64,000 bases of DNA from positions 18,729,605 through 18,793,604 of the forward strand of contig OX578278.1 in assembly GCA_951217055.1 (NCBI GenBank), in the 5' to 3' direction. Every line of letters begins with the position of its first letter. Position 1 is the stretch's first letter. The notes below the pieces were generated by a model that worked only from the letters and a program-made list of their open reading frames with translations, was not told the DNA's origin and made no database searches. Position numbers and translations under genes: made by a program. Shown here one piece after another: positions 37,368 to 46,920 of the stretch. Source of the stretch: Gerris lacustris (lineage: Eukaryota; Arthropoda; Insecta; Hemiptera; Gerridae).

Positions 37368-38083
37368 GAGTCCGTAGGCAAAACCAAGGACCCTTATATT
37401 TTCCTGCATGTGTCTGTCCGTCCGTCCTGTCGCCTGCTCTCACGGCTACACCTTTCGTCCGATCACTTTTGAAATTTGGCTTGTATGTGTCTTGTACCTA
37501 CCCACATATTTTAAAAATATAGCGACTAAAAAAAAATATTTTTCAAAAAAATTAGGGTAAAAAAACTTAAGGGTTAATTTTTTCTTTTTTTTTTCGATAC
37601 CGTGAAGGGTATCATATGAAAGGGTATGTCGAGCTGATTGCAAAAATATATAATTCTTATTTAATAACTTTGATAGGGTGAGCGTAGCCAAGTTTGAAGT
37701 GGGTGTGAAACGTGTCCCCCCCCCCTCTATCTCGCTTATGTGAAGTGCAAAGAATCTGAAAAAAATCCTGAACACTCTTCGACCAAAAGTAAAGATACCA
37801 CTTTTTGGAAATTTGGAAAAAAATATTATTTTATTTTTTATTGACAAAATACGTTTTTTTTTTATAATTATGGTCTTTTCGATGTATTTATATGGTTGTA
37901 GTCCGGTTCAGTGGCAAAAAAATACTTTATCAGAGTGTGTTTTGAGAATATCAGACACTTAGAATAGTTCAAAGTAAGCTTTTTAGCATTTCAAAAAAAA
38001 CACTGTGTATACACTTACAGTTAAACACTATATAGTGTGGCCTACGGACCCGACCAGCACACACTTGACCTGTTTATTTTGAT
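37368..38083 (-). mobile_element. Family B element (copy 2)
   Basis: It runs from gtccgtaggcaaaaccaagg to ggcctacgga and gacctgtttatt. It is the reverse of the nested copy at 16 kb, with a longer middle. Inverted gtccgtaggc motifs sit near both edges. The 133-codon minus frame at 37446-37847 lies entirely within the repeat and shows no domain. The element abuts a family E element on its right. Confidence 0.6.
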
Positions 38084-38396
38084 CTGCGTCACGAAAGGGT
38101 TGAAGTCTAACCTTTCGCTTCCACTACTGGAAGCATCTACAGGTACATATATTTGGTTTTCAGTATCTTCAGTATGTCTTATTGTTGCTTCAAGCAAACA
38201 TCATCCCTTAAGATGCTTCCACTACTGGGAGCATCTACAGATGTATTTTGTTGTCTGTATCTTCATTATGTCTTGTTGTGGCTTCAAGTAAACATTACGA
38301 TGCACCACACCCCTGAAGATGCTTCCAGTAGTGGAAGCGAAACATCAAACTTCAACCACTTCGTGACGCGGATTTCATGGGAAAACTAAGCTGTTA
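38082..38396. mobile_element. Family E element with inverted hairpin termini
   Basis: The left end reads gcgtcacgaa, ggttgaagt and tttcgcttccactactggaa. The right end carries the inverse, ending ttcaaccacttcgtgacgc. The arms are about 70 bp with some mismatches. Each arm contains the hairpin gcttcc-agtagt-ggaagc, which on the right arm sits between ctgaaga and gaaac. A third degenerate copy lies in the middle (about 38207-38234). The frames at 38037-38389 are repeat translations. Confidence 0.65.
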
Positions 38397-38657
38397 TTAC
38401 GAGTCAACCGTCAACCCTCGGAATCCTACTTACCAACTATAGGCCTTATACTTAAGCTTTTTCTAAAAACAGTTTTTTGAAAAGGGTATACTTGTGGGCA
38501 AACAGAACACCACATAACAATTGAATTCTAGAACAATAATTAAAGAGTAACATGAACTTTTGCACAACCACTAGTACAATCAATATATATTTTTATACGT
38601 CTGTCAAGAAAACTCAGAGTAAAAACTTAACTCACAAAAATAAAATAAAAAATTTAG

Positions 38658-38669
38658 TTACAGTAGTAG
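38658..38669. repeat. SINE target-site duplication, left
   Basis: ttacagtagtag is repeated exactly at 38954-38965, immediately outside the SINE body. Confidence 0.75.
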
Positions 38670-38953
38670 AGCCAGCGTGGCCGAGGTGCTCTATGCACTC
38701 GCCCTGCAATCAATGAGTCAAGGTGAATCAAGGTCGTGGGTTCGATTCCGTGCCATGATGCTCTGGTTTATATGGCTCACTATTGATCACACATCACACC
38801 ATATACCCGCTTTGGAAGTTCAATGTACAGGTATGATGAGGGAAGTAGCTGGAACTCCCCAGGGGTTATAGTTAAATGGGGCCAATGTGGCCTGATTGCT
38901 AGGTTCGAACAGTGGTTCGTCCTAACAATCTAAACTACTATTACTAGTTACAA
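38670..38953 (+). mobile_element. tRNA-derived SINE, 284 bp, with TSD
   Basis: The 5' part resembles a tRNA gene with an RNA polymerase III A box (gtggccgaggtg, about 38677-38688) and B box (gggttcgattcc, about 38738-38749). A non-tRNA body follows (tatggctcactattgatcac, gaagtagctggaactc, aggttcgaacagtggttcg) and a tail of imperfect cta/act triplets. A 12-bp duplication brackets it. SINEs of this type are transcribed by polymerase III and moved by a partner LINE's reverse transcriptase. The tRNA-like part is closest in style to a Leu/Ser-type D-arm, which is tentative. A diverged copy lies at 59.2-59.5 kb. Confidence 0.8.
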
Positions 38954-39502
38954 TTACAGTAGTAGCCACATAATCTAAAAAAGTAATAAAATTTTATTAG
39001 TGACATCATAATCTTATAATCCTTAATTTACTATAGAGTCGTGCGATTATCTTCTTTCATTTAATTAAAAAGTTTGAAAAATACCTTTAATTGAGATTGT
39101 TCCTTCTGACAGAGCAAACGTTTCTTTTTTTATTTAAAAAAGACTTTAGGTTGTTTTTTGTCTTTTTGGGAATATACGGAGGAACGTGAAATATATTTAC
39201 CTTTACCTCATAAGGAACAATTTCCTCCGAAAAAATCTCTTGGGTCGGAAAAAAAGTGGGGGGAGAGAGAAAAACTTTTAGCATTGTAAGACGGAGGAAG
39301 AAATGAAGTAAGTCCTAAGGGTATATTTCCAGAAAGGAGCAAAAGTAGGCTAAGAGACTTTGCTCAAGGGCCGTTCCTAAGTAAAACTCATAAGATGTTG
39401 AGACAACAGCCTGTTGAACCTGATCTTAACTTATTTCCTTTTCTCTGTGTTTAGCAAAACACTTTTTTTTTCTTTATCCTAAGACTCAGTTATTATTAAT
39501 TC

Positions 39503-39890
39503 GGAAAATATATTTGTAAAACCTTTGCTTTCATGTTAATGTTTATTTTGCCTAGCTTATATTTACTCTTAAGGTGGCCTTATAAGGTTTATTGTCTGTT
39601 TCTTTTTTTTTTGTTCTTCTTAAGACTAAAACAGTAGTACTGTCAAGGTCTGGACTGTCTACAGACTTTAAATGCTGTATTTTACTTTCTTCGTAAATTC
39701 TTGTTATATATCCCCCACTTCAGTTGTCTTATTATTAGGCGTTTTGATACTACAATCTAACTGAGATATTCTCTGAACGTGAAAATATATTTGTAAACCT
39801 TTGCTTTCATGTTAATGTTTATTCAGCTTAGCTTTTATTTACTCTTCCAGTGTCCTTATAACGTTTTATTTAGTTTTTTCTCCTAAAGAC
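39503..39890 (+). repeat. Duplicated ~115-bp segment
   Basis: A segment starting gaaaatatatttgtaaaacc near 39503 recurs near 39780. Both contain tttgctttcatgttaatgtt and a gtccttataa-like block, and both lead into aagacta/ccaaaacac. The copies are about 277 bp apart and directly precede the 151-bp array. Confidence 0.65.
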
Positions 39891-40342
39891 CAAAACACAA
39901 GACTCACTCTGTCTTATTATCAGGCGTTTTGCTACTGCTATCTGTCTCAGGTCGTTTCTGATCGCGAATACGGTGTGAATAATCTTGCAATGCCTGAAAT
40001 TTACCTCACCGTATTTCCGCTGCTGTCACTCTGCCTAAAACTAAAACACAAGACTCACTCTGTCTAATTATCAGGTGTTATGCTACTGCTATCTGTCTCA
40101 GGTCGTCTCTGATCGCGAATACGGTGTGAATAATCTTGCAATGCCTGAAATTTACCTCACCGTATTTCCGCTGCTGTCACTCTGCCTAAAACTAAAACAC
40201 AAGACTCACTCTGTCTAATTATCAGGTGTTATGCTACTGCTATCTGTCTCAGGTCGTCTCTGATCGCGAATACGGTGTGAATAATCTTGCAATGCCTGAA
40301 ATTTACCTCACCGTATTTCCGCTGCTGTCACTCTGCCTTAAA
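39890..40342 (+). repeat. 151-bp tandem repeat, three units
   Basis: gactcactctgtct starts at 39901, 40052 and 40203, an exact 151-bp period. Units two and three are nearly identical (ctgtctcaggtcgtctctga, cggtgtgaataatcttgc, cctcaccgtatttccgctgc). The last unit diverges after ctctgcct. The frames at 40226-40505 come from the array. The high identity suggests recent duplication. Confidence 0.9.
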
Positions 40343-40649
40343 GCTCTTATTTCGACCACAACACGGTTCACATGCAGCTTCATCTTCTCTTCCTCTTCTG
40401 ATAAGAAACGGAAAAGGTGTTAACTTAATTTATTTATTTCTACACATATTATTTGAAAAATTATTCAACAATTATTTAAATTACGTTTTCAATTTAACAT
40501 ATTAAAATGTTTTTTTAGACTTAATCAAGTAAATCCATAAAAATCTATAAAATAATAAATAATTTGTAGCGAATTTAAATAGTTTTATGCAGGGGTAGAT
40601 AACCCTGCGCCCTCAGTGTTCTTATAATGCGCCCGCCAATATCCGATAT

Positions 40650-40970
40650 CCGTGATCGTTCTTATAACTGATAAAAGAAAATATTTTGTCTCCCATTTCA
40701 AAAATCCCAAGTCAGACATCTGTTTCAGACATGAGGGAATATTTTTGGTTCCGTGTCTGTCTGTTTGTCTCTCAATTTTTTCGAACCAACATATCTTAAA
40801 AAGTACTCTTCCGATTTTAATGAAATTGTTATGGTAGGTCATACTTAGCCCATTGGTGGTCCTATATAAGTTTTAACCTTCTGCGCCTATTTGTTTCTCT
40901 TCAACATGCGTACAAACATACATTTATTTTACCTTTATCTTCATAAGTACTCATCTGATGTTAAAAACTT
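40650..40970 (+). repeat. Family A, partial plus copy
   Basis: Blocks gatcgttcttataactg, atttttggttccgtgtctgt, gaaccaacatatcttaaaaa, ttggtggtcctatataag and acaaacatacatttatttta are in family A order. It stops before the conserved right end. Confidence 0.65.
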
Positions 40971-41422
40971 AATATAGTGCTGTAATATTACAATGTAATT
41001 TAGTTTTGCTTTGCAGCTATGTTCTATCTGTTCTTAAGTATAATTCGTTTGAATATTAATAGGTAATATTAATTCAACCAACTATAGAACTTATTTAATA
41101 GTGGTATTCAACTAATTCCTTTGGAAACACTATTCAATTATCTTTATTGTGCACTAATAAAGTTAACCATTATTCTTCTCTAATTGAACAAATTAACATG
41201 CTGTTAATTACTTAACTCCATTAATTAACTTTCAACTAGCAGGGCCTAGGCCTGTCAAAGGGCTTAAACCCTTATTTACATAATGGACAACACGGGGTTA
41301 GTATGTCGTTCCATCAGCTGCATAAGCCTTATAATTGGCATTCGCAACCAATTCCATTGGCAGTTGCCACTTCACATGAGCAGCTACCCTATTAAAAGAG
41401 CGATGATAGGTGAATTCAGATA

Positions 41423-41470
41423 GCGGTCACCCATCCAAATTTTGACCACGCCCGATGCTGCTTAACTTTA
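41423..41470 (-). pseudogene. 5S rRNA fragment
   Basis: On the minus strand the sequence reads agttaagcagc, atcgggcgtgg, then tttggatgggtgaccgc. These are the central and 3' conserved parts of animal 5S rRNA, about 47 nt, including the internal control region used by TFIIIA. The flanks do not continue the 5S gene on either side. It is therefore a retroposed fragment or the head of a 5S-derived SINE and not a working gene. Confidence 0.7.
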
Positions 41471-41528
41471 TTAATTACATGCTCTTACAGTAGGCAATTT
41501 AAATTTGGCTTTCAATCTTAAGTTTTAA

Positions 41529-41920
41529 ATTAATATATTTCGAATTGTTCCAAAATTGTACCCTATGTAATATTTTAGTGGCGACGCGTTTCGGATCGAC
41601 AAGCCATTTTCAAGCCTAGAAATAAAACATTATTTAGGAGAGTGTCATTATGCATTGCTTTAAAACGTTTACTTGACTAGTATTCAATTAGTAAGTTCTA
41701 TGTATTATTGACCCTTTTATTATTCACAACCATAACGATCGTTACTAAATCTTATTACAGGTACTTTCTGAATACTAGTCAAGTAAACGTTTTAAACCAA
41801 TGTATTATGACGCTCTTCTAAATAAAGTTGTATTTCTACGCTTGAAAATGGTTTGAAAAGCCGAAACGTTGCCACCTTAATTTATATCCGAAATTACTAC
41901 AATTTTTATATTTGTCATTA
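41529..41920. mobile_element. Long palindromic (foldback) element
   Basis: Arms of about 130 bp (41570-41700 and 41757-41885) are inverted copies. The left arm has gtggcgacgcgtttcgg, aagccattttcaagc, aaaacgtttacttgactagt. The right arm carries the inverse, ending with cttgaaaatgg and ccgaaacgttgccac. The arms could fold into a long hairpin around a spacer of about 55 bp. Each arm end has a smaller stem followed by cgaaacg. No frame is present. The class is unknown. Confidence 0.7.
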
Positions 41921-42253
41921 TTTATATTATATTAGTCCACCTCAGTAGGACGAAGATTTACAAAAAAAAAAAAAATAAATAAAAAAATAAATAAAGTTGT
42001 TTTAAATAAAAGTTTTATGGGTTTCAAAAAAAAATTCTAGATTGAAACACTTGGGATGGCCCGAAAAAGCCCTTTAAAATCTTAAATGGGAACACCCATT
42101 TTTATGAAAAAAAATCTGGTTGGAGAGAGACAAAATATTTTTATCAATAACTGCCGAGTAATGGACTTTTATAGTTACATTACTGGCATAATGCGTTTAC
42201 CCGGAGTGAGTGAAATGAAGTTAAAGCACTACGAGTTCCACACTACGAGTTTT

Positions 42254-42340
42254 GGGCAGTTCTTGACAAATTTTTTTTTTCGTATTCGATTTGACCTCCT
42301 ACCCGACTTCGTCATAAAAAAATGTGGTTCCCATTTAAAA
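42254..42340 (+). repeat. Direct repeat left of the gypsy element
   Basis: gggcagttcttgacaaat, ttcgatttgacctcctaccc, gtcataaaaaaatgtggttc: the block recurs at 43908-43997 with about 10% difference. The pair lies on both sides of the Ty3/gypsy element but not at its edges. Confidence 0.7.
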
Positions 42341-42548
42341 TAATGTACTGTGCAACCTTATCTTTACAATCGACACTTTAGGCTTACCTAAACTATACAG
42401 ATTTTGCCATACTTTGTTTTGCGGGTTTAGCCATGTTTGCCAGACCCACAGAACTGTTTCTATATGATAATCATATAAATTGTTAAGACTAAAGATCACC
42501 GTCTTTTTTTCAAATTTTGGAAACTTGTGTTTCCAAACTTGTTTCGTT

Positions 42549-42552
42549 GGAC
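42549..42552. repeat. Target-site duplication GGAC, left
   Basis: GGAC directly precedes the LTR and is repeated at 43841-43844 directly after the element. Four to six bases is the normal duplication for Ty3/gypsy integrases. Confidence 0.75.
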
Positions 42553-42768
42553 TGTTTTATTCTATAATAATAGTAGTAATAATAACGAATAAGTCTTTAT
42601 ATAAACTGATCTTTTAATACAAAACTTCACATAATAAATCTCAAACATATCTCATTTTATAAAGGTAAACAATGTCATAATAATAACAGTTAGCAGGTTG
42701 TCATGGTAACTAAGATTGACAAATAAACTAATAAATAAAATAAATAATAATACAACTAACTATAAACA
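42553..42768 (-). repeat. 3' LTR, 216 bp
   Basis: On the minus strand it starts TGTTTATAG and ends AAACA with 5-bp inverted ends. It is AT-rich and contains an AATAAA signal. The first 34 bases match the 5' LTR remnant at 43807-43840 exactly. Confidence 0.8.
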
Positions 42769-42787
42769 TCTCCCTCTTTAAGAATCC

Positions 42788-43806
42788 CTACGAGGCTGGA
42801 CGAAACCTTTTCCCAGAGCGGGTCACCCCAGTGGTAGGAGAATCTATAGATTGACTCTGTGGCTTAAACGTTACAGTCTCTGGAGAGGGATCGCTTAAGT
42901 ATCGACGATCCTTCCTTAAGTGGAGTGAATTACGTCTAAGGTTTTTACCATTATCTAATCTAACTAAATATGATCGGGGTGCTAATAATTTTTTAATTAC
43001 GACCCCAAACTCCCAATGCTTAGAATTGTAATCCTGCACCATTATCCTCTCTCCTTGTTCAAAGCTACGCTCATTCACACACCTACGGTCATAATACTCT
43101 TTTTGCTTTTCCTGATTGTTCATCATAGCCTTATGGACACTAGGATGGACAGTCTTAGGGCGTAAACGGGATGGGTCTACTGGCAGCTTGGATCTTAAAA
43201 CTCTACTCATCAAGAGTTGAGCAGGCGAATACTCTAAACTGGTAACTGGCGAATTCCTATAATTGAGAAGGTGTAACTCAAAATCAGTGCCAGAATCTTT
43301 TGCTTTCTGGAGCATTTTCTTGACTATGCCCACTGCTTTTTCTGCAAGTCCGTTGCTCTGAGGATAGTGAGGGCTAGATGTATTTATTTTAAAACCGTAA
43401 TTGTTTCCAAACTCTTTAAATTCGTAACTGCCAAACGGCATATTGTCAGCTACTAATTCATGTGGAATTCCAAATCTTCCAAATATGCCCTTAAATTTTG
43501 ATATTAGAGCACCACTGTTTTTACTTCCTAGCTTACACACTTCAATCCATCGAGAAAAGTAATCAATGATCACTAAATAACTGTTGCCCGCATATTCAGC
43601 AATGTCTGCAGCGATTTTATAAAATGGTATGTCAGGAATATCATGATTTAGCATAGGTTCACGGGTGTTCGATTTTTGATATTTGGCACAAAGGTTACAA
43701 GATCGCACAGTATTTTGCACATCAGACATTATTCCGGGCCAATAAAAAAAATTCTTGACTATACCAGTTATTTTCTTTAGTCCACTATGAGTTTCATGAA
43801 GATGTG
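42788..43806 (-). CDS. Ty3/gypsy integrase, 5'-truncated
   Basis: The frame is open from 43806 (first Met at 43729) to a stop at about 42785. It would insert retrotransposon cDNA into the host genome and is normally released from a Pol polyprotein. Seen before the first Met: HLHETHSG and YWPG, the His half of the HHCC zinc domain. After it come CNLC (residues 11-14, counted from that Met), a catalytic core with D42, D95 (VADN) and E130 (NGLAE), 34 residues between the last two, and YLVIIDYFSRWIEV. A GPY/F-like module follows (about 225-275, FEQGERIMVQDY to YLVRLDNGK). The C-terminal tail has TRSGKRFRP. No stop or frameshift is seen. It lacks a start of its own and every other Pol domain, so it is probably not expressed as a functional protein. 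Confidence 0.85.
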
Positions 43807-43840
43807 ATAAAATAAATAATAATACAACTAACTATAAACA
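43807..43840 (-). repeat. 5' LTR remnant, 34 bp
   Basis: Identical to the first 34 bases of the 3' LTR. It ends abruptly at the junction with integrase coding sequence. Confidence 0.8.
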
Positions 43841-43844
43841 GGAC
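43841..43844. repeat. Target-site duplication GGAC, right
   Basis: Partner of 42549-42552. Confidence 0.75.
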
Positions 43845-43907
43845 CATTTCCCCTATCCTTGGTTAAACGCTAATGCCAGTCTTGTATGAACTTTAAAGCC
43901 CATTACT

Positions 43908-43997
43908 GGGGCAGTTTTTGACAAATATATTTTTCAGTATTTGATTTGACCTCGTACCTGAATTTGTCATAAAAAAATGTGGTTCCCATTCAAAATT
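43908..43997 (+). repeat. Direct repeat right of the gypsy element
   Basis: Partner of 42254-42340; shared blocks gggcagtt.ttgacaaat and gtcataaaaaaatgtggttc. Confidence 0.7.
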
Positions 43998-44232
43998 TTA
44001 AAGTTGTCCCTCTTAAGGATTTGTGAGGTCATCCCAAGGGCAATAGTTTTTTACCATGTAATACATTTTTAAAACCTTTAAACTTTTATTTATAACATTT
44101 TTTTGTTGTTGTAAAACATTATGCTTATATTTATTATATTAGCGTTTCCAGACTTATATAAATTTAAATATCTAATAAAAATATAAATTAAATATATATA
44201 AAACACCCTGCATATAAAATCTAAAATAAAAT

Positions 44233-44785
44233 AGTCTGCTAATTAGTGTGTAATTCAGCTTCATAGCGTCTTATTATTAGTGAATGGACAAATGTGGATT
44301 GACAGTGTGGTTATTTGAACCACTTTTGATGGCCAATGAGGTCATTCTTATTTTTATTGTATATTAAATATGCGCAAGACTGTTTAAATTAATATGGGAA
44401 GATCTGTGGAAAACTTTTTCACATCATCAAAATTTCTTTAAAATCAGAAGAGTATTTTTAAAAAAAAACATGTGTTTTAATAAAAAAGAAAAGCGTTTGT
44501 GCACATACAGAAGAAATATAGTGGTCGCAGAAGGTTGAAATTAGTATGGAGCCAACAAAAAAGATGATTTTTAGACCAATTATGACCTACCATCTAAATT
44601 TCACCAAAATCGGATGTTACAATAGATCCCAAAAATCTTGTACGACAGACTGACAAGAGACGAAAACATTTTTCTGATGTCTATAAAACCCTCTATAATC
44701 CGTTTAGAATTTTTGAATCGGAGACGTAAAACACGTTTTATTCTTTAGAATTATTGTTCCGTTACCTTCGTTAAGCTCGGAAGCA
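44233..44785 (-). repeat. Family A, minus copy
   Basis: Starts gtctgctaattagtgtg and ends cgttaccttcgttaagctcg. Internal blocks (gtcgcagaaggttgaaat, gacctaccatctaaattt, atccgtttagaatttttgaa) are in family A order, with more divergence than the plus copies. Confidence 0.65.
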
Positions 44786-45100
44786 ATATACATTAAAAAT
44801 AACAGAGTCAGCGAAGCATGGGAATCCGGCTATTACTAATATATTCAAGAAAGTTTTCACGAATGAAAATTCTCCATTTTCATCCGACCAACTAATGAAA
44901 ATACCGAATATATTACTTAATCGAAAATGTGTTCTCACAATATATAATTTTAATTAAAAAATATTAACGTTGGAACATTTTGTATTTTAATATTTTCTAG
45001 TTGATATGAAGTTAAGTTAAATTGCTGTTAGTTTTCATTTTTAAGTGATCTTGAGAACGTCTAGCCGTCACTTTCTTTCTTACCCCACCAGTATACTCTT

Positions 45101-45225
45101 ACTCTTAATTCCTTTCTACTCTTAATTCTCTTCTACTCTTAATTCTTTTCTACTCTTAATTCTCTTCTACTCTTAATTCTCTTCTACTCTTAATTCTCTT
45201 CTACTCTTAATTCTATTCTCTTAAC
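45101..45225. repeat. 17-bp pyrimidine-rich minisatellite
   Basis: About seven units of tactcttaattctcttc, with small variants, on a strongly pyrimidine-rich strand. Confidence 0.85.
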
Positions 45226-45415
45226 CCTCTCTCTTCTCTTTTAAACTACTAAGATAATTTATTGTTATAAACTGAAATAACTAATTCTAAAAAGGTAGTA
45301 CTGAATTTAGGTTGGTACCCTTGGGAAATATCGCTTCTCATTTTATTCATGAAATACTTCATTTTTATTTTTTAAATAACACTATTTCATTTAACGATAA
45401 GGTGTCATTTAGTTA

Positions 45416-45417
<2 letters not shown>

Positions 45418-45478
<61 letters not shown>
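45418..45478. repeat. (TA)n microsatellite
   Basis: About 30 TA dinucleotides. Confidence 0.95.
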
Positions 45479-45480
<2 letters not shown>

Positions 45481-45593
45481 AATGGATCCACGACTTCTCA
45501 TTTTAGTCTATTATTAATTGCTAACCAGAATTTGTTAAGATGTATTATTTCATTAAATAATGTTGCATAGAAATAGAAATAATATTTTTTAAT

Positions 45594-46920
45594 TCCGAGC
45601 TTACCGACAAGAAGCATTGTGATCTATTAAACATTTTTTTTTTATTTCTCCCCACTTGGAAAATTCCTAGCAGTAATCCATTTCAGACATCAGGTAACGT
45701 TTTTTGGTGTCAAGTGTTCGTATTTTTTCGAAATAATAATAATGAAGAAGCCTTTATTACTCATTACATTAATAAATAATATACAGTTTATCTTCCTAAA
45801 TTAATTAAAAGTAATAACATTGCTTAACAAAAACAAAATACAAAAAAATAGTTTCCTGAGCGAAAAATAGACCCTGAGCGATGAAGTTGGTTCTGAGGCG
45901 CAGCCGAGGGTGTTAATTATCGCTCGGGTACAATTGATTTTTACTACCGAGGTACTTACAAGATTTTATCTTCAGAGGGAGAAAATAAGATATATATACC
46001 TTATAGAATAAGATTTTATTAAATAATTTTATTATTTATTAAACAAAAAACAAAAAAACAAAATTAGTTATAATATTAACAATTCACTAAATAATTTTAA
46101 TCACGTTAAAATTGAATTATATATAGTAATTATTTGAATTTCAATACTAAAATTAGATGGGAGAATCAGGTGGTAGCTGAGTCGTGTATTGAATAGTATT
46201 GACAACTGATGTCTTTACATATGGATTAGTTTATCTACATTTAGAAATTATGATTTCACCTTTGTTTGTTTTACTGATGAATCACCATGACAACCGTTGT
46301 GGAGGTTACATTGTAAAGATGACATTATAGATTTAGATATTAAAAAAAGTTAATGAATGAAATAGTGTATTTAGTACCATCCTTATTTACTTGTGCTTTA
46401 TCTAGGACAACACTGGAGGGAATCATGACAGTTATCCCTTATTTTCCATAACTCCCTGTTCAACCGGACTGTATAAATTCTATTAATTCATTTAAAGGTA
46501 CTTAATTTTTCGTTCAACATTTTTGCTAACTTACTTTACTATAATTTAAAACCACTTACCTGATTTTGATGAAATTTAGGTGGCAGGTTGACCCATATTA
46601 ATTTCAACCTTTTTCACCTATTCCTTCCCCTACCGCATTCGTAAGAAATATTTTTATTGAAATCTATGTCTTTAAAAGTACCCATTCAATCGTGCAAGTA
46701 GCCTACAAATCGCCCCATATTAATTTTAACCGTCCACGCATATTTAATTTTACTTAATTGGTAATTTTATTCGTGAAAGTACTTACTCGTATATTGAACA
46801 TTAAATGGGGTGAGGAGAATTAAATAAATAAGACAATAATAGTCGTAAAAGCAAAACGCTATTACAGTACGTGATTGGACTCGAGGAATTTATGTGCCTC
46901 ACTAATGGGCAAATGATGTT
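45594..46920 (+). repeat. Family A copy interrupted by about 800 bp
   Basis: The left end (ttccgagcttaccga, gtaatccatttcagacatca) ends near 45725. The match resumes near 46550 (gatttg-like gattttgatgaaatttagg, ttaatttcaacc, cgtaaaagcaaaacgc) and ends with tatgtgcctcactaatggg near 46910. The inserted DNA (45726-46545) begins with aataataataatgaag and is not identified. Confidence 0.5.

Larger units (their letters stand above)
42553..43840 (-). mobile_element. Internally deleted Ty3/gypsy retrotransposon
   Basis: Read on the minus strand, the element begins at 43840 with 34 bases of 5' LTR, TGTTTATAGTTAG onward. It then jumps at 43806 into the integrase gene, continues to a polypurine tract AAAGAGGGAGA (42779-42769), and ends with a complete 216-bp 3' LTR (42768-42553). 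The LTR has TGTTT...AAACA ends. The 34 bases shared by the two LTRs are identical and GGAC flanks the element. Most of the 5' LTR, the primer site, gag, protease, reverse transcriptase and RNase H are missing. The join may have used the short A/T-rich homology around ataaaata. The integrase frame is intact, so the insertion appears young. Confidence 0.85.

Noticed and set aside
37446..37847. 133-codon minus-strand frame
   Set aside because: Lies inside family B; no domain and not open in the other copy.
38320..38350. CTGAAGA-stem-GAAAC in family E as a complete hammerhead ribozyme
   Set aside because: An extra base lies between core and stem II, and no upstream strand pairs with the sequence after GAAA with a UH cleavage site. 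Kept only as a conserved hairpin.
42788..43806. A domesticated host integrase-derived gene
   Set aside because: LTR ends, polypurine tract and target duplication show it is part of a deleted retrotransposon; no host start or exon structure is visible.
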